DNA from: Circinella minor | Taxonomy: Eukaryota > Mucoromycota > Mucoromycetes > Mucorales > Lichtheimiaceae | Assembly: GCA_016758965.1 (NCBI GenBank) | Contig: JAEPRB010000160.1 | Coordinates: 30,472 to 94,471 of the forward strand | Length of the DNA: 64,000 bases | Direction: 5' to 3' | Part shown: piece after piece, positions 1-12,734 of the stretch | How positions within the stretch are numbered: position 1 is the stretch's first letter | Layout: every line of letters starts with the position of its first letter | The notes under the pieces: generated by a model | What the model was told of the DNA's origin: nothing | Database searches by the model: none | The model's input: only the letters and a program-made list of their open reading frames with translations | Position numbers and translations under genes: made by a program

Positions 1-3000
1 ATTACTCTATGGTATTTTAACAGACCCTGAAAACGCACGGACAGTAAGCTATCTTTTTCATTCAGCATGAGAAAACAACCAATAACAAAGAAAGCGAGAG
101 AGACCGAGTATATATACTCTTTTTGATTCTTTCATGTTATGTAACTTTGAGTTCTTACCTATGTGTTATTTACGCATGTTTGTGTATGTCTGTGTTTGTT
201 TTTGGGAATATAAAAGCATTTTCAATGTCTTAGTCTTGTGAATCGTGATCATTTTTCAGCTGTTTTAAGCAAGTTACATCCAATTGCGATCTCTATAAAA
301 TTTCAATCTTTAAGAGCTCAAACAAAAGATCAGGTGCGTGTATAGTGTTATAATTAGTATTTCATTTATTAAACTATTTGATGACGAAAACGGCTCAATC
401 GATTAAAGTATCTATTTTATGTATAATAATTCATTATGAAAACAACAACAATCATGTTTATAGATGTTATGGTTTCTTAACGAATTAACGGGATTGAACG
501 TACAAAATGTGGATTCGATTTATTTATGCCTATTACGGCAAATCCGTGGTGGTGATTTAAGTCAAACAAATACTACGTTCTGTTACCAGATGTTAAAATT
601 ATTACATTCACATAAGAATTGGCTTGAAATGTATCCAAGGCTTATTGCAACTGCTGTATTTACTTATATGCGTATGATTACCGAACATCGATCATCAGGT
701 CAATTTGAAAGTTTACAACAACGTGAAATTAAATTTGTTATTGAATTGCTACGATCCAAGGCATGTTTTTATATTTGCATTAAGTCATATGTAGCTAATT
801 GTATTATGCTTACCAAAATAACTTATAAACTGTTCTCTTTTATCTAGTGGCTAGCTTGTTGTGTGATAGGCCGTGATCTTATTCGTTTATTACAAGATTT
901 ATCATCAATACCTGAATTTTCTGACTTATGGAATGATCTTTTAAATGAACCACAATCACTTGCGACATCATTCAAAGGTATGTATTATTTGTATATTCAT
1001 TTGTAAATGTATATAATATAGTTTACTAAGTTGATATTTTTCTTTTATATATTTATAATAGGTATTAATTCATTATTACAAACATCAACACCACGTGAAT
1101 TTTTACGATCTCGATTGACACCAGAAATGGAGTTTAAACTTTTATTCATACTTCAAAATGTAAGATAATCCAACGCAGTTGCTCTTGATGCTTGATTGTA
1201 TTCTAAATGTGAATTAAATATATATATATATATATGTATTAGTTACGAACAAATCAATTTCAACGCAACCTTGGATGGTTCCTTCAAAGATTTTTATCTC
1301 AATCCGAAGCCTTTAATGTTGATGTGATTCGATTTATAGTTGCTGGTTGGTACCCTTCAAATCAAATTTTACAAAGTGATATTGTACCACGATACATTGT
1401 AATTGGAAGTATGTTACGAGGAATCAAGGTAATACATCTCATTAAAGTCTCAATTTCTCTCTTTCTCTCAATATATTATTATTGTCTCACTCTTCCCTCT
1501 CTCTATTTCTCTGTTTAATGGATATAATGAATAGAATCCGGTAATTACAGCCAATGTTAGATTAGCTATTATTTACGACTGGTTATTCTTTAAACCGACA
1601 GATAATATTATGTTCATAGGTATATATATATATATATATAAATAACACTTTGTCTCTCATCTGTTTACTTACCAGTAATTTCATTTAAAAATTTATAGAA
1701 CCCGCAATGTTATTGATGGAACGATCAGCTGAACGATATCCATATATTACTATGGTTTTTATGGAGTTTCTCAAATATAGCGTTGATGAATATTTCCCAC
1801 CCATGCGAAACTATATGGCAAAGTCTGTAGCTACTGGTATGCGCGTCATGATTGATAAAGGTGTTTTAAGGTACGAAAACTGTTATTTAGATTTAATTTC
1901 CATAGTTTTTAAAAAGAAACATGAGGGATTTCTATATTGTTGTATACATATATATATAACTTTTTTTTGTGTATTTAGGGGATTGATGCCATTATATTCA
2001 TGCGCATCTATTGATGATACAACACGAGCAAATATACAAGATTTATTTTCAGAATTCATAGTTAATGGTAACAAAAATAGTGATGGAAACAATACTTCGT
2101 TACCAAAGTTACCTTCCACTGTTGCTTTAGCGACACCATCACCTACAGCCAATGCAGATACGCCTCCACAAGCACAACCAACGGTAACAAAACCGGTGGA
2201 CGGTGAGGATGGTGAAATTGTGGATCATCATCCAATTGAAGATGATGATGTGGATCGATATTTATATGGTGAAGCAGGTAAATAATAAGGAAATACATCT
2301 TTACAATTGATTTTTCTCTAGGCACTTGGATTTTTAAATATTTTATTTTTTTATTTTAGACGGAGAAGAATCAAATGCTCAACAAATGGATACTGAGACG
2401 GAAAATAGGAGTGAAAGTGGCAATATGGACGGAGAAAGGGAAAATACACCGGTATCTGCCATCACTAATGCTACATATGTATCAGAAATACAGTCGGAAA
2501 CGATGGATATAGACACAGAAGAAGAAAAAGATGATACAATTACACCAGTAGAAGCAGGAGACGCAGGAGACGCAACAACAGTAACAACATCAGCGACAAC
2601 ATCAGCGACAACATCAGCGACAACATCAGCGACAGGAATAGAGTCAAATCAATCCTATTGGCTTTTTGGTGATTCATTTACCCGGTTCAAACAGGCAGCT
2701 ACTGCAATATTAGAATCAACGGATCAATTACAAGATGATGACATGCTTTTACAAATGAAAATTACCAAAAAAACACTTAAAGAAATTTTATCTGTTTATT
2801 TACGTATGGCTATACCTGGTACAACATTGGCATCAAGTATTGGACCACCAATTTGTGATATGATTATTCAATTTTTTCTTCAACATCAACCTTCTGTAAC
2901 GAACGACATGGATTTAGATAATGTTATTGACGATGCGCGGACGGATGCATTTGATATATTGATGTGTACATTATGGGATACTGAAGATGGTAGAGATAAA

Positions 3001-4191
3001 ATGGTAGATTTAATTGGATCTATAGCACATCATTGCAAAAAAAGTCATCATGTTGTTGGGATGCGATGGTGGTCTCATGTTGCTGGGTAAAAATATTTAT
3101 ATTTTATAACCATTGTTGATTGCACAACAATGTACACTGACTGATTAAGCGGGGGTATCTTTATAAATTATAGGCGTGCTGTGGATGGAACAAGAGATTG
3201 GATACCAAGCATTGTAACAAGTTATAAATCGTTTGTGTCACATGCTTATCCCGACGAGCCGATCGAATTAAGTTTGACACGCGATCTGCAGGTAATACAG
3301 TAAAAATTATCTCTCGAAAATCAAAAAAAAAATGTAATTCCAGACTTATTTTTCGCTCTACATAGTTACTTGCCGAGCAAAACCACACATCCTTTCAAAC
3401 AATTATACCATTGATATATCAATATATGCCTGGATACACTGTTGGAAATTCTGAATTATTACAGGTATTGCTTGCATTAGTATTACCGGATCAACTTGGT
3501 CAATTGGTGACATTGGTGCGGTCGGGCATTTTACGGATATATGGCGACACAATTGATACAGCGTTCCTTGGTAAGGAGTGACACATATCTGTCCGGGGAA
3601 ATATATATACACAATTTAAATCTAGGATAATCTTATATTCTTTATTGTTATAAAAGTGTCAACGTTTAGGTTAGATGCATATGAAACAGGAAGTGCATGG
3701 CAACTTCTTGTTGCCGAGTTACAGGGACAACAAGAGCGTACTGAAAACTTTTTGAACATGAATGATACTATTGCATTATTACAATCTCAAAGTGAGTTCA
3801 TAATATATATACAAAATATCTAAATTTACAAATTTGTTTGACATATATATTAATGAGTGGGGGATGATGGGAAACATTGTTTTTTCTTTATATTTTAATA
3901 TTAGCACTCGATTCAATTACACCACAACTGCTATCATTATTTTCCGCTGCATATCCAACACCATCACTTCTTGAAGCAATCCTACAAGTAATACCTAATT
4001 CTCCCAATGTAACCATACGAGACAAGATTCATCTTGTTATGACTGCATTCATTGATTGGAAACAACAACATAAATCATCTCCAGCGCTTGAAAAATCAAT
4101 GCAATTAATATTAAATATGATTGAATCACAAAATGTCAATGATGAGATCACACGACAGCTTGCTCAACAGATTTCAATTTTGCAACAGTAA
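1..4191 (+). CDS. INTS3: Integrator complex subunit 3 homologue, 5'-partial
   Basis: Homologue of metazoan INTS3, a scaffold subunit of the Integrator complex, which cleaves nascent RNAs and attenuates RNA polymerase II in the nucleus; INTS3 is also part of the SOSS single-strand-DNA complex. Exons: 1-43, 217-333, 464-760, 848-977, 1062-1159, 1243-1428, 1535-1619, 1699-1870, 1979-2277, 2360-3086, 3174-3291, 3366-3570, 3657-3791, 3905-4191, giving 965 visible residues (human about 1040). Family-like blocks in order are LLYGILTDPENA, LVNRDHF, WFLNELTG, LTPEMEFKLLF, YPSNQILQSDIVPRY, IIYDWLFF and a C-terminal helical part. A low-complexity acidic/Thr-rich linker (about 2100-2640) separates the two conserved halves. 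Intron 761-847 has a GC donor. The first exon starts outside the window. It converges on the MAM3-like gene, 118 bp away. Identity is from remembered family blocks, not a search. Confidence 0.85.
2587..2634 (+). repeat. In-frame 12-bp coding minisatellite, 4 copies
   Basis: Four perfect copies of ACATCAGCGACA in the large INTS3 exon encode TSAT repeated four times. The repeat lies in the poorly conserved linker between the two conserved halves, so copy number may vary between strains without frame loss. Confidence 0.9.
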
Positions 4192-4309
4192 AAAACAAAT
4201 GAAAAAAAATTATATACATGTATTTCATAACATAATAGCTTGCTACTACTACTGCTACTACCACTATCACTACTTCTTGCTACTACTAGTTACTACTTTA
4301 TTATTATTA

Positions 4310-6946
4310 TTATTTATTCGACTTTTGTCCTTGTTCTTCATCTCGAAAATTGTTTTGTTGATCATAATTTTGTTGTTGTTCTTGTTGGTTAATAGCCCCA
4401 TATCCTCGCATCACTTCTTCAATAGGTGATATAGCTTCATGAGGTGCCGAATGAACAGGCTTTGATAGTGATCGGTTAGAATGGCTTATGTCGATAGATG
4501 ATTTAGTCCTGCTAAACATTTCTTGGCGATGACGATGTTGTTCTTGTTGTGCATGCTGAGCATTGGTATTCGCTCGAACCATTTTAAGTAACGGTTGCAG
4601 CTCTGCAGGTAGTGGTTGCGCTCTCCTTCGGGTTACTTTGATCTTATTATGTACTAAGTAATAATATAGAGTATATAGTATGTGTACATAAAGTTTGTCA
4701 GTTTTCTTTTCATATTCCACGTCAATTGATATATTTATGTATGTTTCTTTTGTGCGCGAATGAACATATGAATATAAGATTATTATTTACCATCAACATA
4801 GACATCGGTTTCATCGATAATTTCCTATTGATACATTTGTTGATTATTATCCTATCCTGTTCGTTCTTACAAGGAACCAAAAAAAAAAAAAAAAATCGCT
4901 GCCACTTTACCTCTCCAATCAATTCTTCAATGACATCCTATAAATGAACAAAAAATAACAATTAATGAAAATATGTCCCTGTCTTCTTCGTTTATATATG
5001 TTCCTATTATACCCTATTTACCTCGAGTGTTATGACGCCAATACCACCTCCTTTTTCACCCGGGTTTGTTGACACAAGTGCCATGTGACCTGAAACAAAC
5101 ATATAAAATTAATATACACAACCACAGAAGTCTCTTATTCGACCAGTCTTCAAAAAAAAATTGAGGGTGAGACGTTCTTTTAAGGAACAATGCAAAAACT
5201 TACTTCGACCCTCTTGAAAGAAATTCAAGATATCCAAACAGCTTGTATCAGGTGCTGTTTCAGGTAATGGACTTAATTGAAAATGACTTACAGGCTGTTT
5301 ATCTTCTGGATCATACGTAATAAGCCTTTTGACTAATAACATTCCAATAAAATTCGATTTATCATCTACTTGTCGAATCGGAATACGAGAATAACCAGCC
5401 AAAAGAATCTAAAAGAAACAAATATTATGTATATAGGTTTCTTAAATATCTAATAATGGTTTGAACCCTTTTATATTTTGTTTTACCTTATCTACTGTTT
5501 CTCGATCCATAATAGCGTTAATAGGCATAGTAAATACATCTTGAATAGGTGTCATGACCTTTGAAACAGGTTTTGCTCTTAAATCCAATACTGATCCGAT
5601 AATTAACTAAAATAAAATCCTTTCTCGTTACAAAATTTATAGAAACATCAAAAAAGCAAACTTTTCTTTTTTTTTTGTTATATACCACTTCATCTTCTGT
5701 TAATCCTTCTCCATCTTGTCCATCATTTTGATGAAGCGATACCAACGTCTTCAGACCTATCACATATATATATATTTATCAATTATGACTAACCCAGTAA
5801 AAACGAATAACTTTCTTTCTAACATTCCTTAGCCCCTTTCCCCTTTTTTTCCACTTGAACTAATGTCTTCTTTTTTTAAGTATGGAAGAAATATCTAAAA
5901 CGTGGTACATTTATTTATTTGTTTACCTGCTTTCTTATACACTGTACCGTGTGATTCACCGAGGAAATAATCTAATGCTAATGCTGTAGGATACGCAACT
6001 GGGTACATAAAATACATAATAATTAAGACCAATCTAGAACGATTAAAGAAAACGCCAAGCTAATATGTTCAGTACTCCTTATTGATATTTAAGTAATTAT
6101 CGTTTTTTATTAATGATAAATTTACTCCTTACGATGAACATTTGGCACCAATGGCTAACCCATGACGAACACAAATGGCTATCAAAATATAAATATATTT
6201 TTACGACGTTAAACCCATATATGGTTATTTAAGCAACAAATCTTTCTTCCCCCTTTATTTTTCGATGATGATCATGTTTTTTCTCTCTTCTCCCCCCTTT
6301 TCAAATTTTTTAATACTTACATTGAGGAATAATTCTATAATATATAATAAAACAAAACGAAACAATAAGAAGATTGAAAAAACCTCAAGTCAATATATAC
6401 GAAAATGATACATACTCTCCAAAGATAACAATAAGAGCTGTTGAAATTAAAATAGCTTGCCATCCACCACCCAATACTGAATCCAATATAATAGGAAGTG
6501 TTTCATTGACAATTACATTAGATAAGAGTAAAGTAACTAGGACCCAATGTTTGCCACGATCTAATAATCGTAATACTTTTTGTGCATTATTCCGTTCACT
6601 ATCAGTACCGGATTCAACCATCACATGTAAGTTAGTTTGATCTAATCCCATAAGACCCAATGTCAAACCTAATAATAAAATAGTATAATTAGTTAGAAAG
6701 AAGACTTTTACGATCATTCATTATTCTTATTATTCTATATCTTTATATACCTGCAAAGACACCACCTAATAGGACAAGTCCTGCTATAGCTGCCAAACGA
6801 ATTAAAAATTCGGGTCGTGACCACCAATAAGAAATATAGAATTCAGGTTCATTGTTGACATGAATGAGGGGTGATGCTCTTATAGCGGAAGCTGACAAAA
6901 TAGAAAACCATACAACATTGGCACGTAAGTGTAAATTGTTGTACAT
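4310..6946 (-). CDS. MAM3/CNNM-type DUF21 plus CBS membrane protein
   Basis: Homologue of yeast Mam3 and animal CNNM proteins, membrane proteins linked to magnesium/manganese handling in vacuolar or plasma membranes. Exons (descending): 6946-6751, 6668-6416, 6334-6321, 6178-6133, 6033-5927, 5756-5686, 5606-5487, 5408-5204, 5089-5022, 4937-4911, 4824-4791, 4653-4310; 494 residues. In order: an N-terminal hydrophobic segment, the DUF21 core with [28 protein letters not shown] and [20 protein letters not shown], then IIPQSICVRHGL, a CBS pair ([36 protein letters not shown]) and a Gln-rich tail. There is no room for a cyclic-nucleotide-binding-like domain as in animal CNNMs. Three exons are only 14, 27 and 34 nt. 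The start at 6946 was chosen because upstream in-frame Met codons lie in a poly-A-rich leader. Confidence 0.88.
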
Positions 6947-7605
6947 AAGAAGTTTAATAGCAAGTACAAGTAAAAAAGAATAAAATAAAAAAAAAAAGTT
7001 GAAACAGTTAAAAAAAAAAAAGACAAAAAAAAAGTCGGAAGTCAATTACCCTTTTTATGTTGCTGGGTTTTTTTTTTCATTTATGCATAAAAAGACAAAG
7101 AAGGTTTTTTACTTAATGCAACCCAAAACGAAAAAGGAGATTAAAGATAAGAAAAAGTTTGGTGTTACAAAATCAAATCATTTTCATCCTATCGTATAAT
7201 TATAGTATATTTAGTAACCAATATATTATTGACGCTATATAATTAGTAGAATATTCATTTCAAAAATAAAAGCTTTGTTTTTTCCTTTTTGATTGTTATT
7301 TTAAAATTATAACAAACTATCAATTGACATCCATTCCCCTCCCCACTCATATACATACACAGGGGTTAATAATTATTTATCACAGTGATCGACATGGGAG
7401 TATTTTTTTTCTTATTTTGTTTCGGTATAATGATTTGCTAACAAAATAAAGATTCCTTTTGTTTTTTATGTCTATATAAAACAATATTGTTGATGTATTT
7501 CGGTGCGTTTTGGGTAAGTGGGTTATATTATTACTATTATCATTATTAATATCAAAATAAGCTAAGTGAAAAAAGTAGGCATATAGACTATTCTATATGA
7601 TAGTA

Positions 7606-10600
7606 TTATGCCTTTGCTTGAAGTCTTTTAATTTCTTCAGGTGTAAACTTTAACATCATTGTTAAAACGGGGATAAGCTGTGCCTATAATAATAGTAATA
7701 ATCCTAATAAGTTCATATATTCCCACAAAATACACGTCAAACAGGTTTAACTTACTCTAGTCGACCTTGCTTCAAGGAATTTTAAAATGACATTACGAAG
7801 GTATTCCATATTAATTTGTTCATCTTGAGATCGTGGTGTACTAGGTGAATGTAAAGTTGGAGGTGATGATGATGATACTGTTGAATGCTCGGTATTATTA
7901 GGTGCAGTACTAGGAGATTGAGGACGTGGTGATGGCGATGGTGATGCGACTGTTTTTGATAACTTGCGGATTTCGTCTTTGAGTGTTTTATTGAGTGTTT
8001 TCAAATGACCTTCTCGAACCTTAATATTTTCAAGTTCTCGGCTTTGAGATTGTTTAAGTTTTTCTGCTTCTTCTTTCGCTTGTTTTAATTCATTCTAAAA
8101 AAAATAAAATAAAATTCCCCCCCAAAAAAAAATGTTTAGTAATGTTTTGTTTGTTTTAATTTCCAAACACATACGAACAAGACGAAGGGAGGGAAAGTAA
8201 GAAAGTGTGAGAGTAAAAGATTTTCTTTACCATAAACGACTGTAGTTTTTGTGCTTCTTCTTCACTCTTGTCAAGATCACTTTCCATTTCATCTATTCGT
8301 TGTATTAAGATTTGCTTATCTCCTTCCAACACATCCACATCCTTAGATTTTAATTGGAACTCTTCTGTTAATGACTTGAGTTGTTCTTCCAATTCTTGAT
8401 ACTGTTTCTGTAGGTCATCCATCTGATCTTGTTTTTCCTTTGTTGCTTCTTGAGCAGATTTAGCCTTGGCAGCTGCTTGTTCTAAATCTTGAGCCAACGA
8501 TTGTCGTTCCTTTTGACTCTTGATCTTGTGAGCATCAAATTCCCTCTTTGTTTCCTCTACCATCCGTTGATAGTCCTCCAATGCCGTCAATTTTTCATTG
8601 GCCTCCTCCACTTGTCGTTCACTCTCCTTCAACCGATGTTGTAAGTCTTCATTCATGCTTTGAGAACTCTCAAACTCGGCTTGTTTAATTTGTAACTCAT
8701 CAAACATACGATTTTTATCCTCGACTGCTTCCTTACGCTCCTTTTGTAAAATCTTGATTTCTGATTCGGTCGAGTGTAATTTTCCATTTAGTCGATTGAT
8801 TTCATTCTTGAGTTCTTCCTGTTCAGTAAGTTGTTTTTGAAGTGACTCGACTTGGTCTAAAGCATCGGTCTTTTCTTTTTCCAGTTTGATGATTTGCTTC
8901 TTAGTCTTGCTCAAGACACTCACGTATTTTTTCGACTTTTCCTCAAGATCAGTTTGAGTAGCTCGCATGGTATCCATCTCCTTACGAATGGCATCCATCT
9001 CGACATCACGTTCGTTTAACATCTCTTTGACGACCTTGACCGATTCGTTTGCATCTCGTAGCTTGTTGTTGAGTGATTTCACTTGAGCTTCTGATTCAGT
9101 TAATTGTTTCGATATTTCATCCTTTTCTTCTTCGTATTTGGTAATACTCTTCTTGATCGTATCCAATTCAGTTGACTTTTCAACGACCTTCTTTTCTTGT
9201 TGCTCCAGTTCTTGTTTTAATTTTTTAATTTCGTCGTTGGTGTTGCCAGAATGTTCGCTTAACTCGTTTTCAAGTTTTTTTATTGCAGCTTCAGCTGTTT
9301 CTGCTCGTTCAGTAGCTGATTTGTTTTCAGTCTTGAGTTGTTCAACCTGTTCCGTACTTGTACTGGCATGCTCTTTTGCCTCAGTCTCGAGTTTGGTGAT
9401 TGTTGCTTCAGCTAGTTCTGCTCGGTCAATAGCTGTTTTATGCTCTTCCTTGAGTTTGTTTATTTCTTCTTCTGAAGTGCTGGTGCTCGATTCAACTTTT
9501 GTAAGAGTTGCTTCTGCTGTTTCCGCACGTTCCATCGCTACTTTATGTTCTTCTTTGAGCTTGTACATCTTTTTTTCAATTGTATCAACATGACTCTTTG
9601 CATCAGCCTCAACCTTTTTAATGGTTGCCTCGGCATTTTCTGCTCGTTCCATCGCTGTTTTATTCTCTGTCTTGAGCTTTTCAACTTCTTTTTCTGCAGT
9701 ATTTCCACGATCCTCTACATCCTTTTCTAGTTTTGCGATGGTTGTTTCGGCCGTTTCAGCACGTTTCACTGCTTCCTCGAACTTTTCCTTGGCTTTTTCC
9801 AATTCAACAGTAGTACCAGTAGTAAGTTCCTTTAATTCTGTTTCGAGTTTTTTAATCGTTGCTTCGGCTGTCTCTGCACGTTCAATAGCTGTTTTTAATT
9901 CATCACCCTTACTGCTGTTGTCTTTAATGCTTTTTTCAAGCTCTTTAAAGGAGGATTCTGCTTTTTCTGCACGTTCAGCAGCTTCTTTAACTTGTTGTTC
10001 CCACTTGGTTGCTTCATTGGCACCATTCTCCTTTTGGTCGTTTTCCAGTTTTCCTAATGCTGCTTCAGCGGTTTTCACACGTTCGTTAGCCTTTTTGACT
10101 TGATTTTTTAACTTTTTAACTTCATCTTTTGTTTCGTCTTTAGTGGATTTCAGTTCATTCTGTAAATTGGTCACCGATGCTTCTGCTGATTCAGCTCGTT
10201 CCGTTATTTGTTTTATTTGTTGTTGTAATTTTTGATTATGATCCTCACGATCCAATAGTTTATCATGAGCAGCATTAATTTGCTCTTTTGTTGTTACTAG
10301 TTCGTCTTGTAATTGTTTTAAATTATCATTCTCTTGTTGCTGTTGTTGATCGTTTTTGTTGAGTTGGGCAAGTTGTTTTGTTAATTCTTCCACATGAGCC
10401 GATTGTTGTCGTAACTTTTGTTCAGCATCATCGGCCTTGCTCATAAAATGCAATAAGCTCTTTTTAGACTCTTCTTTTTCTAGCAAGAGTTCTTCGACTT
10501 GATTTTTTAAAGAAGCAACACCGGTTTTTGAGGCCATCTCCTCTTTTTCTTCCGAGATCACTTTTATTTTCTGGACCAAGCCCCTCATAACGCCACGCTC

Positions 10601-10693
10601 ACGCTCCATCTCCTTTTCTCGGGAGTCGACTGCTTCCTGGAGTTCTTTTTTTAGCTTACTTATTTCCTCCTCTTGTGGACTATGCTCGGCCAT
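7606..10693 (-). CDS. GRIP-domain golgin, long coiled coil (Imh1/golgin-like)
   Basis: Golgi tethering protein: a long coiled coil ending in a GRIP domain, which in this family binds Arl1-GTP at the trans-Golgi. Exons 10693-8231, 8094-7756 and 7683-7606 give 959 residues. Almost the whole chain is Glu/Lys/Gln-rich heptad sequence without Pro until about residue 870, where a Ser/Pro/Thr-rich hinge precedes the GRIP core, EYLRNVILKFLEA (with the Tyr typical of GRIP domains) followed by LIPVLTMMLKFTPEE. The last intron cuts inside the GRIP domain. Residues about 163-490 are a tandem repeat (separate entry). The start follows an A-rich leader and is the first Met of the long frame. The GRIP call is firm; the exact orthologue (Imh1 or another golgin) is not decided. 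Confidence 0.85.
9215..10215 (-). repeat. 39-residue (117-bp) coiled-coil repeat inside golgin, about 9 copies
   Basis: The motif ERAETAEATIKKLE recurs about nine times. Four of the five units I counted are exactly 39 residues long and the other is 35. Variants include ERVKTAEAA, KRAETAETT and DRAELAEAT. A period of 39 is not a whole number of heptads, so each unit must contain a stutter or skip. The copies also create long open frames on the opposite strand, which I regard as shadows. Confidence 0.8.
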
Positions 10694-11679
10694 GGTGCAT
10701 CATATGATTTAAGAAAAAAAAAAGAAAAAAGAAGTAATAAAAAGAAAAAAAGAGCGGGACTAACGTCACTAGTTTTATTAAAGCAACACTCGGCCAGAAC
10801 AATTCATTTCATAAGAACTGCACATATCACAAAAAAAAAGTTATATTATCGCTTTTTTTCGTTTAAAAAAAACATAATTAACCATCATTTATTCCTTTTC
10901 CTCCCCTTTTTTTGTTTTCTTTCATCATATGCTTGTTTCTACCCCCTCGCTACAGGGTCTTTCTTTCGATTTTACAACCACCCCTGAATAAAATTGCTCA
11001 GTTATCTTTAACATCAAAATTATCCTATATGCTCTCCGCTGAAAGGAAAACTTCCTCTTATGGCCTGGTCATTTAAATGGCATCATATTCAGACGTCAGA
11101 CAATAAAGAGCAGCGATAGAAACACGGTAGAGCCCATTCTCTTCCTCCAACAAAAAAGAAAACACATTGAGCCATGAATACCCATGTTTTTAATTAAATT
11201 CTCGATTCGTTTCCATAGCAATAGACTCGAACACGTTTTTTTTCTAGCTATGTTACTCAGGATCTTTGTGTAGACATTACCTTTATTGGGATGTTCTTAA
11301 GGAAATACAGTAAGTCATATCGATTTTTGTCTTAATTTTTTTTATCTACTCTTTACAAAATATGCATGATTTAGCATCGGAAATTTTTTTAAGAAAAGAC
11401 GATATGTATAACTGTAATATACAAAGTTGAAAATCAACATATTAAGTAAATATATAATGATGGATATCTCAGTTACAGTAATTTCCTGTTAAAGCGGTAC
11501 TTCCCATATGTGAACATATGTACCAATTGAACGAAATATCGGTTCGACCTTTTAATAGGCTATCCTATGTAACAACTAAAGAACATACTGTAAGATTACA
11601 TATAATTATATTAAGCCGTACAAGTCAAAGAGATAACAGTTCATATGATGTAGCCAATCGTTTAAAATAATCTTCTTAC
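10694..11679. other. Intergenic, upstream of golgin; nothing recognised
   Basis: About 1 kb of AT-rich sequence with A/T runs next to the golgin start. A short palindrome, CATATGT-GA-ACATATG, lies at 11505-11520. I see no credible gene. Confidence 0.5.
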
Positions 11680-12359
11680 TTATGGAACTTCATTTCTTGT
11701 GGTAAAAATGATTACACCCACAACAAAAAATCTATTTATATAGATTTTAGTGAGTAGCTGCATAAATTGTTGGGATTACTTGTATTACTATCACAATTAC
11801 ATACTGTACCTGAATGATGAACAAGTACATGAAGAAGTTGGGGAAGAATAAGAAAACGTCAATGTGAATGTGGTGGAAAGGAGCTTCTGTTTTCAACAAT
11901 TCTTTGACGGACTTCCACTTAATGACAAAAATAATTTGAGTATTTTTATTCGTTGCATGAATGAATAAAACAACTTTAAGCAAAGGAAAAAGGCGAAATA
12001 CCATTTTTACAAGCTTACATGAATGATTTCAGCAATAAAAAGAGGAAAGATCATTGGTATTTTAATAAAGATAGGTAATCTTTGATACGCGGCAAAATAT
12101 AGAAAAATTGATCTGTTATTGAAAACAAGGAGCGAGGGAAGATAAAAGAAAATAATTGAATTATGATCAAACGAGTAAAAAACGGCTATGCAGTTGGGGC
12201 AGACGTAAAAATTACCTAATAATGTAGAAAATAAAAAATAAAAAACTTGTATCATATCACATAAAAGTATTTTCTGTGGATTAAACGGGTATGTATGTAA
12301 CAACAATGATATATAATATGGTGAACAATCATTAACCGATTTTGTTCGAACGCAATTTT
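11680..12359 (-). CDS. Possible multi-exon membrane-protein gene or fragment, unknown family
   Basis: Four minus-strand blocks join in phase: 12359-12261, 12215-12019, an exon starting near 11915 after ..CATTAAG, and a last exon after TTATGCAG ending at a TAA at 11680-11682. The result is aromatic and hydrophobic, with blocks such as NDCSPYYISLLLHTYPF, FYVCPNCIAVFYSF, IIFFYLPSLLVF, FIKIPMIFPLFIAEI and FLFFPNFFMYLFII, suggesting several membrane segments. The first donor (GTGATA) is weak and I found no start codon or upstream exon, so it may be a fragment or a decayed gene. I do not recognise the family. Runs of aromatic and hydrophobic codons also arise by chance in AT-rich DNA. Confidence 0.28.
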
Positions 12360-12364
12360 CTGGG

Positions 12365-12401
<37 letters not shown>

Positions 12402-12734
12402 TATGTTAAATTATCCTAATTAAATTTATGATGACTCACTATAAACCATTACTTCTTGCGGGAAAGTTCAACTTCTAATCCCTATATAGTAAAGAAGGAG
12501 AATAAGCTGACATTGTATAAGCTATACTAAATAATAGATATTTTCAATAAGCGTGTAGCTTAATGTAAACTGTCTAAAGGAGCCTTCGATTAAGGATTTG
12601 GTAATCATAAAAAAAAAAGAATAAAATTAAGCTTATTTTATGATATTTTTAATTCAATTTTTAACTAAGAATGTCTCATACTAGAATTTTTATTATATGG
12701 TCTAGTATAGGTTGCTTGTTTGTCATTATTTAGC

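Noticed and set aside
464..847. 127-codon single-exon gene
   Set aside because: It is an INTS3 exon (464-760) read into its GC-AG intron, not a separate gene.
9138..10103. Long open frames on the plus strand rich in Ser/Ala/Val
   Set aside because: They are the antisense of the golgin coiled-coil repeat; the repetition comes from the real gene on the minus strand.
12541..12590. Possible tRNA or organelle-like sequence (GTGTAGCTTAATG)
   Set aside because: No cloverleaf can be drawn and no T-loop follows.
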